Made by a program: the position numbers and the translations under genes. 64,000 nt of DNA from Pammene aurita. Lineage: Eukaryota > Arthropoda > Insecta > Lepidoptera > Tortricidae. The stretch is from assembly GCA_947086415.1 (NCBI GenBank), contig OX352305.1:8486211-8550210 (forward strand). The letters are read 5' to 3'. Under the pieces are notes generated by a model, which saw nothing but the letters and a program-made list of their open reading frames with translations, was not told the origin of the DNA and did no database searches. Of the stretch, positions 10,676 through 22,501 are shown piece by piece; positions within the stretch are counted from its first letter, which is position 1, and each line of letters begins with the position of its first letter.

Positions 10676-12440
10676 AAGGAAACATAAAACAGAAATAGTA
10701 GTAAACACAATAAAATAATGTAGAGGTCCAAAGGTATTTAGAAGAAAATTAAGGACAGGATTCAAGGAAATAGTAAAACTCACAGACACTGATAACAATT
10801 TGGTTACAGACCGTCATCAAATTGTTAAAATTGTTGAGGAGTTTTATAGTACCTTATACTCATCACTATCTGAGGCACCACACATATCTACAATTGACCC
10901 TAGAGCACCTCCCATCCCGTATAGCGACATCATACCACCAATAATAGCCAGTGAAATCCGAAAAGCATTGTACCAGATGAAGGCTGACAAATCTCCTGGC
11001 GAAGATGGCATCACAGTCGATCTACTTCGCGCTGGTGGCGAGCCTGTCATCTGTGTCATGGTAAAACTTTTTAATAAAGTTTTACAAGATACTCGCACAC
11101 CAGAGTTATGGAAATCTGCCATAGTTACCATCCTACATAAAAAAGGAGACATTTCGAAGTTAAATAACTACCGCCCCATAAGCCTCCTTTCCCACACGTA
11201 CAAACTCTTCGCAAAAGTTTTATGCAACCGTCTTACCCGTATCCTCGACGAATGCCAACCTCCCGAGCAGGCTGGTTTCCGGAGCGGATATTCCACCATT
11301 GACCATATACATGCGGTAAAGCAGTTGATGGAGAAGAGTCACGAGTACAATCGGCCCCTGTGCATGGCCTTCGTCGATTACGAGAAGGCCTTCGACAGTG
11401 TCGAGCATTGGGCCGTATTTGACTCTCCATCGTTGCTCAATCGATGCTCGCTATGTAGATGTGCTTCGGGAGCTATATAGCTCGGCAACAATGCAGGTTC
11501 GGCTCCACAAACTCAGTAACCCGATATCTATTCAACGGGGAGTGCGCCAAGGGGATACCATTTCACCCAAGCTTTTTACGGCGGTACTAGAAGACGTCAT
11601 AAAAACGCTTGCATGGGACGGAACTGGTATTGACATCCATGGGGTCTTCTTGTCGCACTTGAAGTTTGCCGATGACATTGTTTTGTTTGCCGAGAACCTG
11701 GAAGATCTTCAAAGCATGATCCAAGACCTGTACGATGCTTCATTAAAGGTAGGTCTTAAGATGAACATGTCCAAACATAATATATATGTGAACTAAAGTC
11801 ATGACCAACACCCCTGGTGGTTCGAACCCAACCATAAAGGTTGGCAACGAAACACTACAGGTGGTCGAATAATACGTATATCTTGGGCATATTCTATCTT
11901 TCGACAAAAAACATCACCAGAAGGAGATCTCCAGGAGAATCCAGCTGGGTTGGGCGGCATTCAATAAACTAGCGGACATCCTTAAGCCCGTCGACGTTCC
12001 ACAATGCTTGAAAACTCGCCTCTTCAATCAATGTGTCCTGCCCGCCATGACGTACGGAGCCGAGACATGGACGCTCACTAAGGAGACTGTGCACAAAATC
12101 CGAGTGGCACAGAGGGTCATGGAGCGCGCCATGCTCGGCATCAAGCTTCAAGACCGAGTTAGGAATGTCGAGATCCGCCGTCACACTAAGGTGCAAGACG
12201 TGGGATGCGTCATTACCAAACTTAAATGGAGTTGGGCAGGACACGTTGCCAGGCAGAGTGATGGCAGGTGGACTAAAACGTTGATGGAGTGGTGGCCTCT
12301 TTCAGATGGGGCGTTGCGGGCGATGGGGTTGCGGGTCACTTCTGGATGAAATTGGCACAGGACCGGGACAAGTGGCGTACACGAAGAGAGGCCTATGCTC
12401 AGCAGTGGGCGATAAAGGGCTGATGATGATTACGATGATG
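10676..12440 (+). pseudogene. RTE-type LINE copy A, reverse transcriptase and 3' end
   Basis: This is the continuation of copy A after the nested insertion. Conserved reverse-transcriptase blocks are visible in order: PGEDGITVDLLRAGG (about 10995), NNYRPISLLSHTYKLFAKVL (about 11165), EQAGFRSGYSTIDHIHAVKQ (about 11265), FVDYEKAFDSV with the first catalytic Asp (about 11370), then after a frameshift near 11400-11430 RQGDTISPKLF and FADDIVLF with the paired catalytic Asp (about 11670). The frame breaks again near 11796 and resumes at 12008 with the C-terminal GAETWTLTK and WAGHVARQSDGRW segments. A TGATGATGATTACGATGATG tail marks the 3' end. Intact motifs with several breaks indicate a fairly recent but inactive copy. 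Confidence 0.85.
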
Positions 12441-13022
12441 ACATAACTGCTGGATGATTATATTATGAAAATTTTATTAAAGGATAGACATACAATATAA
12501 CTTCTTCTTGGTAATGATTTTGATTGTTTGTCATTGCTGTTCATTATTAACTCGCGTTTTTTTTTATTGTCATGTCGAATCTGCTACACACCTATGTGTC
12601 TATATTGTCTGTCATTCCACCAATCCTTGAGTCATTGCTAATTTAGTGACTTAATAATGAATATGATAATGACTTACTCATTGCTGTTAAATACCAGTAT
12701 TTTGCTTTTGAGTGTTGATATTTACCGCAAGATAACGTAATGATTGTAATGAATGATGTTATCTTTAATTTTAAATAGTAAGTTTCTTGTTTACATTACA
12801 GTCTTAATATAATTTGTACATAATTCCACAATTTCAGTAAATTCTAATTTATGGCAAGTTATTATTTTAATGTCTTAGGTTCATTAAAAAAAGCGTGTAA
12901 CTGATTAGATTCTCTCATTAATTTTAATATTATGTCTAAAAAATTTACAATGATTTTTTGTTGCGTGACCTGCTTCAGTGTAGGATTGAGTAGATTCCTC
13001 CACTCGAAATGCCTTTCGACCA
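12441..13022. other. No gene recognised
   Basis: AT-rich sequence downstream of the RTE tail. No exon-like or repeat structure was recognised. Confidence 0.4.
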
Positions 13023-13119
13023 GGCCTAAAACCGCAAACAACTTCGTTCGTTCATCTATTTGCATCACTCTCTTTCGAATATGCAAGAGCGATAGAGAAG
13101 GAGAGTTCGCGGTAGGTCC
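13023..13119. repeat. Short repeat family H with inverted ends
   Basis: It runs from GGCCTAAAACCGCAAAC to GTTCGCGGTAGGTCC; the ends are imperfect reverse complements. The middle holds TTCGTTCGTTCATCTATTTG and CTCTTTCGAATATGCAAGAG. About 97 bp, consistent with a very small inverted-repeat element. Confidence 0.6.
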
Positions 13120-14381
13120 GCAAGTCAGATAAATACGGTACAAATTTCCACATCCAAATGCGTAGTGGAAGCACGATGCTCGACCTCTACCCAACCGTCT
13201 AATTCCGTCTATGCATTTTCGACGTCAAGTGGATGAGATTTACTAATTCTATAAATCTGGGAGCGTTAGTGGCGAAAGCTTGTAGGAACCTGGTGAGCTA
13301 TTAATACACCTCACCTCCCGATATACGAGTTACGAAATCACAGGTGAGCAGATCGACGTTTCGGCCAAGGAATAAAGGGTCTTTCATACTGATGCTTCTT
13401 GACTGGGTGCTTCTTTAGCGGATTATACCTTGATACCAGCTAAAACTCCCCTATTTGTTGTCTTACGCGTTTAGCCATCTACAGCAAACCTACAGGGCAC
13501 GTAATAAGTGATTGGCTGAGGTTGGCCAAATGTAGAAAATAAAATACAAAAATGCTATAATCCTATAAATAATATTAATAAAAAGATAATATTTTGTTAT
13601 TTAGTCCTATAAAATAAATTTATTGCGTTCACCTGTTCCCTGTCAATCGTTTCTTTCGGAATCAAATTCGTACCCTTGGCAAATAACGCATATATGTATC
13701 TCAATGAATGACCTGTTTAGATTTAGATTACTCCATTTATTTACCGAGGAGGTTACAATTTACATATTTTGTGACCACTTGATGTTCGGAAGTGTACCAG
13801 AACACCTTTCAACATTTACTATACTAAATGAGAAGGTGACTTTGCAAACACATCTGACATAGGAGGTACTACACCTATATTTTTTTCCCTTTCCTCGTGT
13901 TTGTGTTAAATGCATCTAACATATGTGCTGTGCCGTACACATAAAAACCTATCGCTCACACAATAACAAAGAAGTAAATAATGTCTACTTCCTTCTGCGT
14001 AATCTTTAAGTTACAATAGCGCTTTAAAGCGGCATGACTAAGCAATTATTAAACTGGTATGATTGATTTCATATGAAGTTGTCATGTCAGTTCATACTTG
14101 TTTGCAGTAATTGGAATGTTTAATACCGCCTATTAGTGACGTGATAAATCAGTTTAGTTATGCGTGAAGCACACAGAATAACTACAGGAAGTTCCTACTT
14201 ACTTTATCTTCTAATAAAAAAATCGACTTTGGTTCATTGTAACAGAGTTCAGAATTGTAAATACTTTTGAAAGATATTTGTACTTGCGAAAGTTTTGCCA
14301 ACTGCCAAACACTCTATATATAAGATTGTATTGTTGTGCTACGCATATAAATTTTGTGGGTGTGTCTGCTTTGTTATTACA
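13120..14381. other. No gene recognised
   Basis: Mixed AT-rich sequence without coding-like frames. Nothing further can be supported. Confidence 0.4.
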
Positions 14382-14451
14382 GAATTCATTGTTGTAATAT
14401 AATAACGTGAGAGATTATTCTTTCACGTTATTATATTACAACAATGAATTC
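14382..14451. repeat. 29-bp perfect inverted repeat (hairpin)
   Basis: Arms 14382-14410 and 14423-14451 are exact reverse complements beginning GAATTCATTGTTGTAATA, with a 12-nt loop. As RNA it would form an uninterrupted 29-bp stem. It could be a miniature inverted-repeat element or a small-RNA precursor; the sequence alone does not decide. Confidence 0.85.
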
Positions 14452-15003
14452 CACCAAATAGTTCACACACAATGCAGAATTATGTCTCAGTGTCATTTTG
14501 TGTGACATTTCACACAAAATGAAAAAGCCATTGCTTTTTTAGTCTGTATATACGTAACTGTTTGTCCCGTGTTTTGTTAATGTAAATTGATTCATACAGG
14601 TTCGTGATTGGTAATTTTTAATAAATGAAATAAAGTATAGTAGGGCGTCAAAACAGTTTTACAAACAGTCGTGTTACAAACGTTTAAAATGCTTTTTAAA
14701 TGTAACCTCATAAACAAATCACCCATATGGGCCGAGCAGGAAACTCATGTCTACAGTAACTTTTCACCCCTCCACGAATCTATCTCGCGTAGTCGTCCTT
14801 GAGCGAGCGATCAATTCAAGGCTACGTACGTTCCGAGGTCTCGATCCCGAGTGCTCTCCGATACCTCCCGACGCTGCGAATTCTAAAACCATATTCCACT
14901 CAACTGTGAGCTCTTCGCTAGCATATTTTGACCGACATACTGTTAACATTATGCGTTATAGAAGGTCACACTCTTATGCTAGACTATTGTGACGTTATCA
15001 TGG
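14452..15003. other. No gene recognised
   Basis: An open frame of about 80 codons at 14747 has no splice context or family resemblance. Otherwise AT-rich. Confidence 0.4.
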
Positions 15004-15465
15004 TTAGGGTACCACTTTGTCGCTTATGGATTCCCAGATATCACTGATTTTGTTAATCAACTCGAAAATAGCAATAATTGGTTTTGATTAAAAATAGCTT
15101 CTACACACTTAAAATAATACGGTGTATTGATAAAAAGTTAAACGTTTCAATTAAAAGTAGGAAAAAAACACAGTCAAAGTTTACCGACTAGGGTACCACA
15201 TTGTCGCTCATAAGCTTGAAGTAAACTCATTAAACTTATTTGCTTCGAAAATAAAAAATATAATTTAGAAAACATAACATGTAATAATTGCAGATATAAA
15301 ATGCGTTATAAATATAAAATTATCATAAAATAATAACATTAACTAAATGCTTTGAATACTGATTAATTACATAACAAAAATCTTGAAGCAAATCAAATAA
15401 TTTTGTTCAGTATTTTTTTTTTTGATTTGCAATTTTTAAGTAGTTACACTATTATATAAAAATTG

Positions 15466-15556
15466 AAAATAGATGTCATATACTTCAGAAAAAAAAACCT
15501 GGCCTCGGACACCGGAGGGTTTGGTCACTTTTTCTGAAGTATATGACATCTATTTT
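15466..15556. mobile_element. Foldback copy of SINE family 3 end
   Basis: Inverted arms AAAATAGATGTCATATACTT (left) and AAGTATATGACATCTATTTT (right) enclose CTGGCCTCGGACACCGGAGG and GGTTTGGTCACTTTTTCTG. The right half equals the 3' end of the tRNA-like foldback at 22502-22693 and the truncated insertion at 44068-44125. Confidence 0.75.
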
Positions 15557-15880
15557 CAGTACATAACAAAAACTTAAATATAAATAAGGGGAGGGATATA
15601 AGTTAGTGATAAATCAAAACTTTTTAACAGAAAATATAGTTGACTTATATTTAACAAGCTCCTGAGGGACAACCGTATAGATAATCAGTTAATACTCGTT
15701 GTACGAGTAGAGATTGGTGACTTTGTAGTCACCAATCTCTCAATCAGACGTAAGAATTTAAATGACTTGGCGTCAGCACTTACGTACCCCTCGGTGCGAG
15801 GTTGAGTTGTGTAAATCATTTTCATAATGATGTTAAATGCAAATTATTACTTTTGTTAGTAATCATTTTATTATAATAAT

Positions 15881-16018
15881 GGCCTATTTCACAATCTCCA
15901 GTTAAAGCATATCTGTCAGATAAATGTTTGCTGTCCTTTTCTTTTATATGACTGGAGAAAAGGATAGCAATAATTTGAACTGGCAGATAAGTTTATCTGG
16001 AGATTGTGAAACAGGCCC
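15881..16018. mobile_element. 138-bp MITE nested in element E
   Basis: It starts GGCCTATTTCACAATCTCCA and ends with the near-complement TGGAGATTGTGAAACAGGCC. The inner part also shows inverted words (ATCTGTCAGATAAAT / TGGCAGATAAGTTTATC). No coding capacity. Confidence 0.75.
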
Positions 16019-16361
16019 TAAGTCTTAATAGTAAGTTTGATCTCATAAGTCATAAGGCGACAATGTGGGACCCTAAGGAATGTTAAACTAACAAACTTGA
16101 TCTAAATTAGTAAAGCTGACGAAAATACTGTTATTTTTTATAAAATAAGTTATGTTATTGATTCATAATAATATTTTCACACCACCTGCTCGACAATGCC
16201 AAATTATATATCATGCAAACCTCACCGAAAGCCCATTATAGCCCTTGGCTTTAGCCGGGTTATAATGTTGTACTAAATCTCATTATAACCCGCTGGTTAA
16301 TAATGTGATTTCACTTCCCATAGTTCTTATTGTTATGTGCTTAAAGTCTAATTTGGTAAAG

Positions 16362-16420
16362 TCCGCACGGTGCACGGGCCCGCGACGCCAGCCGGGGCCC
16401 GCGCCGCCGCGTCGAGCTGA
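16362..16420. other. Short GC-rich patch
   Basis: A block of about 60 bp contains GCACGGGCCCGCGACGCC and GGGGCCCGCGCCGCCGCG, in sharp contrast to its AT-rich surroundings. No exon or repeat family was recognised. Confidence 0.3.
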
Positions 16421-16593
16421 TTTGAAAATCGAATTTATTCGGAAAATCGTGCTGGCCACCTTTTTTTACATACCTAAAACAAATGCCGCGAGTGTCATAA
16501 GACGCTGCAGTATACGGAGTAAAACTGCAGGTTCTATAAAAATTGAAGATAAAATTTGAATAAAATGGACTAATGTATCAAGAATAAATTTTT

Positions 16594-17180
16594 AGGGTTC
16601 CGTAGCCAAATGGCAAAAAACGGAACCCTTATGGATTCGTCATGTCTGTGTGTATGTCTGTCCATCCGTATGTCACAGCCATTTTAACTCGGAAACTATA
16701 CGACGTATCTGAATAAAATTTACACATAAGGTGTATTTTGTATGCCGCTACTTAGTTATGTAGATTTAAAAAAAAAAATTAGGGGGGGGGGCGCTCCATA
16801 CATGTAACTATTTTTTTTTTACTAAATATCAACATGTGACACATCAATGATAGGTTTTAAAAATAACATTGAGGTTTCTTTGACCATTTTGTGATTAAGT
16901 GAATATTTTCTGAAATAATCGCTTCGAAAGTCAGAAAAATTGTGCCCCCCCCCCCTGTAACTTTTGAACCGTAAGTCCAAAAATATGAAAAAAATTGAGG
17001 AGATGCGTCTTACCATATACTTTCTACGCAAATTGTTTTGAACGTTATCGGTTTAGCTATTTTTGAGTTATCTACAAAAAACCATAGGCACCAGATACGA
17101 CCTTTTGGTATTAGTTTGGTTCCATTGAAGGTACGGAACCCTCCTATGTGTGGTCCGACACGCACTTGGCCGGTTTTTAC
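16594..17180 (+). repeat. Dispersed repeat beginning GGGTTCCGTAGCC
   Basis: It starts AGGGTTCCGTAGCCAAATGG, continues AAAACGGAACCCTTATGGAT, TCTGTCCATCCGTATGTCAC and ends GTCCGACACGCACTTGGCCG with a GTTTTTA tail. I know this repeat as widespread in lepidopteran genomes. It contains poly-G (16783-16791) and poly-C (16946-16955) runs. No protein frame was found. Confidence 0.7.
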
Positions 17181-17258
17181 TTTTGATTTACTTTAATAAA
17201 AATCCGTTTCTAGTAGCCTTAGCTATTTTATTGTCTCGCAAGAGGTGAGAAAAGTAGA

Positions 17259-17469
17259 GTATACTCCTCGGGGATAAAGCTGTTTTTGTCACGGGCGCGC
17301 TTGAACCCCTCACTGCACTCAGGACTCAGTCTTAATTCCCTCGCTTCGCTCGGGAATTAACTCATAAACCCCTCGCTGCGCTCGGGATTAAAATCTGGAG
17401 TCCTTCGTTACGTTCAGGATTAAATATTGCGGCCGTGACATAAAACAGTGCTTTATCCCCTTGGTGTAC
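17259..17469. mobile_element. Inverted-repeat element with CTCGCTNCGCTCGGG core
   Basis: The left end GTATACTCCTCGGGGATAAA and the right end (GTACACCAAGGGGATAAAGC on the minus strand) are imperfect inverted repeats. Between them are three or four degenerate tandem units of the type CCCTCGCTTCGCTCGGGAAT, themselves palindromic. A similar CTCGCTACGCTC word recurs inside the element at 53.9 kb. Confidence 0.55.
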
Positions 17470-18834
17470 AATCTACTATTGTATTAGATATATGCACTTA
17501 TAGTGCGGACACTATTAGACCCGTACCGATAAATTATGAAGTTTCGATAATATTAAAGATGCTTATTATTCGCATACAGAGTTCAGGCCATCCAACTTAG
17601 CTAATAATAATAATTTGTGTCATCCTAGGTTGTTGCGTAGGTAGAAACTTAGACATTTCTTTTTTTAAACATTATTCGTTAAATAAAAAATTAGAGATCA
17701 AAATTGTTTTTTCACTGTAACAGCAAAGTTTTTACTGGCGCACGCACGCGTTTTGTGTCACTTTCGTCAATGGGAATACTGACGTTCAATCAGCACATAT
17801 ATGTGGACTTTTACAAGCCTATATAAAATTAGAGTTGATCGATTAGGTACTGTGCTCTCTAAAATATCGGTATCTATTATTTGAATAAATTTGTGCCATA
17901 TTAATCAATGATATTTATTTACTTTAATTTTTTTTCTTGTTAACCCCTGTTAACAGTACAATAAAATATTAAAGTTATTAAAGTTTGCATCAATATTTTT
18001 ATAAAAGCGTATCGAAACAATGTTTGAAATTTGTGTCATTATAATCAATGGCTTATTTTTATTTTTCAGAATAAAAACTTGTTTTGCGTAAAGGGCATGC
18101 GCGGGGAAGGGTTAGGCGCGTTCGGGGTTCATGTGCCGACCAGGCTGTCTAGCGGTTCGTTTGTTTTCTATTATTACTCTATACATACATATAGTAATAG
18201 TAGTAATAAGTGCGACAAAGACAAACAGCGATTTTTCAGTCGCTCTTCTTTATTTTTCATAGTAAAGAAAGCAATAATATAAAACTTAAGTAAGTTAAGG
18301 ATAATTAATGGTGATATAACGTATGACTACACCGTAGTCCATAAGGGACTGCAACGGCGGATCTGTGTGCCACGGTAAACCTAGTTTACCATTTAAACAG
18401 TATTCTGGCAAATTGTCACAGATAATTTGTAACTAATAAATATGTAATTTATGCATCAAGGCGGTTTGTTTACAGTGTGGCTATCGTGAAACGCGAAAAT
18501 CGAAATATCGTTATTTGCCTCTCGGTTGGAGCAAAGGGCCGGGCTGGACTTAATAAATTTTTCATCAGTGTGATGTCATAATAAGGCTATGTTTTTATTA
18601 ACTTATCGTATATAACACATAAAAATAAGCAACTTTTCTCTTTTCTTTAACACATTTTTTTAAACTCAATAATTTCGAAGTTATGGGGCCCTGAAGGTTG
18701 AGTACAATTTGGACTATTTTGGTTGGAATGGTGTCATTCTGACACATACTTTATTTTGCAGAATGTGTTAAAATTTTTACCCAAAAACTTCGAAGTTACC
18801 GGACTTTGAAGATGACTACATGGACTAATTTGGA
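17470..18834. other. No gene recognised
   Basis: AT-rich sequence; a fragment at 18478-18535 (CGCGAAAATCGAAATATCGT) is related to repeat family H. An open frame at 18031 has no coding support. Confidence 0.4.
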
Positions 18835-20117
18835 CATAAAAAATAAAATGGCGACGGGGTATCATTATAACGTGTACTTTTAATGTTTTTTTCCGTATAG
18901 AATAACTTTTATATATAATTTTGACTTCCAAAAAAAAACAGCGATGGGGTATCATTATATAGCATATTTTTTATGATTTCACCGTATAGAATACGCTAAA
19001 ATAAGCATGTTTTATTTGAAAAACTTTTCTCTAAAATCAAAATTGCTGATTGGACATGGAACTGGAACCGTATAGAATACGCTAAAATAAGCATTTTTTC
19101 TCTAAAATAAAAAATGGCCGTGATAATGGACTTTGTACTTGTATATGTATATGTAAAAGCGTGTTTCATTCGACAAACTTTTCTCTAAAATCAAAAATGG
19201 CCGAGATAAATGGACTTTGAACTTGTATATATTTTGGACTTCAAAATAAAACCATCGACGGGACGTCATTCTAACGTATACTTTTTATGATTATTCTGTA
19301 TAGAATACGCTAAAATAAGCGTGTTTTATTGAAAAACTATTCTCTAAAATCAAAAATGGCCGAGATAATGGACTTTGAACTTGTATATCGAGACGTCATT
19401 ATAACGTGTACTTTTTATGATTTTTCCGTATTGAATACGCTAAAATAAGCGTGTTTTATTCGAAAAACGTTTCTCTAAAATCAAAAATGGCCGAGATAAT
19501 GGTCTCTGAACTTGTATATAATTTGGACTTCGAAAAAAAACCATCGACGGGACTTCATTATAACGTGTACTTTTTATGATTATTCCGTATAGAGTATGCT
19601 AAAATAAGCGTGTTTTATTTGAAAAACTTTTCTTTGTAATCATAAATGGCCGAGATAATGGACTTTGAACTTGTATATCGGGACGTCATTATAACGTGTA
19701 CTTTTTATGATTTTTCCGTATTGAATACGTTAAAATAAGCGTGTTTTACTTAAGAAACTTTTCTCTAAAATCCAAAATGGCCGAGATAATGGACTTTGAA
19801 CTTGTATATTATTTGGATTTCGAAAAAAAAACCATCGACGGGACGTCATTATAACATGTACTTTTTATGATTTTTCCATATAGAATACGTAAAAATAAGC
19901 GTGTTTTATTTTATAATCTTTGCTCTAAAATAAAAAATGGCCGAGATAATGGACTTTGAACTTGTATATTATTTGGATTTCGAAAAAAAACCATCGACGG
20001 GACGTCATTATAACATGTACTTTTTATGATTTTTCCATATAGAATACGTAAAAATAAGCGTGTTTTATTTTACAAAACTTTGCTCTAAAATCAAAAATGG
20101 CCGAGATAATGGACTCT
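18835..20117 (+). repeat. Satellite-like tandem array, about nine units
   Basis: Units share AACGTGTACTTTTTATGAT, CCGTATAGAATACGCTAAAA, AAACTTTTCTCTAAAATCAA, AATGGCCGAGATAATGGACT and TTGAACTTGTATAT. The word CTCTAAAATCAAAAATGGCC recurs with variants near 19029, 19097, 19185, 19343, 19479, 19633, 19763, 19922 and 20085. Spacing alternates because some units carry an extra TTTGGACTTCGAAAAAAAAC segment and others lack it. The left edge is more diverged than the centre. No stable coding frame is kept through the units, so this is non-coding repeat. Confidence 0.85.
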
Positions 20118-20205
20118 GAACTTGTTCCACCTTTTTGTAAAGGGTCGGCAACTCTGATGCTACTGCTTACCATCTGGCGGGCCTTACTTGTTTGCCACGT
20201 TATAA
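20118..20205. repeat. Dispersed repeat family R, fragment
   Basis: It contains CCTTTTTGTAAAGGGTCGGC, ACTGCTTACCATCTGGCGGG and TTGTTTGCCACGTTATAAAA, in the same orientation as copy 2. It abuts the right end of the satellite array directly. Confidence 0.6.
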
Positions 20206-20399
20206 AAAAAAAGAGTGAAATAAGAATACAATAAAACAAAATAAACGGAATAAAAACAGAATCAATACAAAATGACAAAATAAAAACAAAATACAGACGA
20301 AAATAAAAAACAAAAGTAAAAAAAAAATAACACGTTATTGTCGTGGAACAATCGGTTGGAACGAAGTAATATTATTTAATTTTTGACTTTTTCGTAATT

Positions 20400-20700
20400 T
20401 TTGTTTTTTGTATTTTTTGTATTTTTTGAATTTATGAAATTTTTGAAATTTTAGAAATGTTTGAAATTTTTGATATTTTTGAAATTTTTGAAATTTTTGA
20501 AATTTTTGAAATTTTTGAAATTTTTGAAATTTTTGAAATTTTAGAAATTTTAGAAATATTTGAAATTTTTGAAACTTTTGAAATTTGAAACTAGAAATTT
20601 TTGAATTTTTTGAATTTTTTTAAATTTTTAAAATTTTTTAAATTTTTTAAATTTTTGAATTTTTTGAAATTTTTTAAATTTTTGAAAAAATTTCAAATTA
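20400..20700 (+). repeat. 10-bp A/T-tract minisatellite
   Basis: Long runs of the decamer GAAATTTTTT/TGAAATTTTT with variants GAATTTTTT and AAATTTTTA. The strand bias (T tract after GAAA) gives a fake Phe/Leu/Lys-rich reading frame near 20601, which should not be called a gene. It is followed at 20715-20760 by CACTTT repeats. Confidence 0.85.
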
Positions 20701-20760
20701 ACGTTTTTCACTTTGTCGCTTTATCACTTCTCACTTTCACTTTCACTTCACTTTCACTTT

Positions 20761-21920
20761 ATTCTATTTTTCATTTTTTTTATTTCATTCCATTTCACAT
20801 GTTTCTCAATCCTTTTTCGTGACGGTCACGTGCCTTTTTTTCGCCTAGCCCCCCCATCCGAGAACCGTCCGATAAGGAACTTCGTTCCAATAAAACAGAA
20901 CTAAATAAAAATTATACGTTGCGTTTTCTACCCATAATTCACGATGCTTGAAATCTTCGAAAATGTACTCGACAGTCTAGTCAAAACACAAACAAAGCGG
21001 CTACCGCTTAAAAGGTACGTATTGGCGCGACACGCACGAGTTCATTGCCCTACTCGCCGGCTTCCCGCGACTCGCTCCTCCGCTCAGTTCCTTTGTCGAG
21101 TATGTCAGCTTTATCACCCCGCGCGCGCCTCCATGAGCAAGTACCTACATCGTAACAGCTAAGATGCCAGTGCCTGGTTGACCCATGGATTAGCTTGTTA
21201 AGAAGCGAGCCGGGGGTCTACTTCTAGTGGTCACTACAGAAGTAAGCCGAACAGGCGTGCCATCAAGGTCACGCGCTATAGTTAAGAAGATTTCCTCTGA
21301 ACGCAAATATTGTTTCTGTTTAATTTTAGACGAAATATCATTGATGAAAGTGACACTAATTGAAATATCTACTTTAAAATCCCTTTTTGATTATTAGAAT
21401 GTGAACTCTGATGACTTTAATAATTTATTAAAACGATAACAGCCTAAAAAAACGAAATTACCAAGAAACTTAAATTTTCATTGCTTAATTTGACACATAT
21501 TGATTTTATTGACATATTTTGAGGTGATGATATAGTTAATCGTTGTTTTATGAACTCAAATTTTTTATACGTAGTTTTTTAGCGTTGTCATACTATATAA
21601 AATTGCACTCGACGTAAATGACACAAACTAGTTTTGTACAACAATAAAACTGTTCTAAATACAAAACAGTTATATTTTCTAACTCTAATATTCTTTTACT
21701 CAAGTTATGGCAAGCTAAAAAAGTTAACCTCAAATTATTGAATTACAAAAAAAGCACCAATTGAATATGACACAAAACGCACTGAAAGATTCTCATGTAC
21801 ACACTGTACTTCCAACTTCAATAATAAGTGACATTAGAATTTTCGAAACTTAACCCTCAAAATATTGCCAACGAGATGGGACTATAGGTATGTTAAATAA
21901 TGGAAGTAGAATTATGAATA
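20761..21920. other. No gene recognised; GC-richer patch at about 21020-21160
   Basis: The patch contains CGCGACACGCACGAG and CCCCGCGCGCGCCTCC. It has no splice-flanked frame of note. The rest is AT-rich. Confidence 0.35.
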
Positions 21921-21940
21921 GCGACAATGTGGTACTCTAG
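21921..21940. repeat. Terminus of element E, isolated copy
   Basis: GCGACAATGTGGTACTCTAG matches the complement of the element E end found at 15004 and 15188. The partner terminus was not located. Confidence 0.5.
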
Positions 21941-22501
21941 ATCACTTTACATACAAAAAAATCATGTTAAAAGTACTAAACTTTGAAGTCACTTTTTTGA
22001 TAGAAAACTACATTACTTTTGTGTTATGTTATAATTACTAACTAACTTGATCGTTAGTTTTGTTCCTAAATTAACGTAAACTATGAGAATTCAAAATTAT
22101 AATGTTGATTTTATATATTTTTTATGTAAGTGTTGATTTTTTTTGTTTTATTGTAAAAAAAAAATATGCCTTGAGATATGGTTGTTTCATTATTTTTATT
22201 ATAAACCATACCTAACCTAAACCATATCATATTCAGAAATCAACATAAGCCAGCTGAAAATCTGTCGATTTTGAGTTGTATAAAATATTTTATTTTTGAT
22301 TCTTGACTCTACACCCTACGTGCATTATTATTGTATTATTTCTATAAAATGTAAAATGTTAGAGACAACATATGATTTGTCGAGTAATATAATGTATGTG
22401 GAACATTTTAAAACCGCTATCTCCATAACTTCAACCTATAACTAGGTTTTTTAGGCTTTCAAACTTTAAACTCGAATATCTCAAAACAGTACAAAGATAT
22501 G

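Larger units (their letters stand above)
15004..16076. mobile_element. Inverted-repeat element E (about 1.07 kb), composite
   Basis: The left end reads TTAGGGTACCACTTTGTCGC; the right end is its near-complement (TTAGGGTCCCACATTGTCGC on the minus strand), 18 of 20 bases equal. A further copy of the terminus lies inside at 15188 and another at 21921-21940. The interior has no protein frame. It carries the foldback SINE piece at 15466-15556 and a nested 138-bp inverted-repeat element at 15881-16018. Part of the interior (15341-15465) matches, inverted, the sequence at about 22694-22810. Confidence 0.6.

Noticed and set aside
18835..20117. CRISPR-like array
   Set aside because: Units are long, contiguous and without spacer structure, and the genome is eukaryotic.
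20601..20822. Open frame rich in Phe, Leu and Lys
   Set aside because: It is a by-product of the 10-bp A/T repeat.
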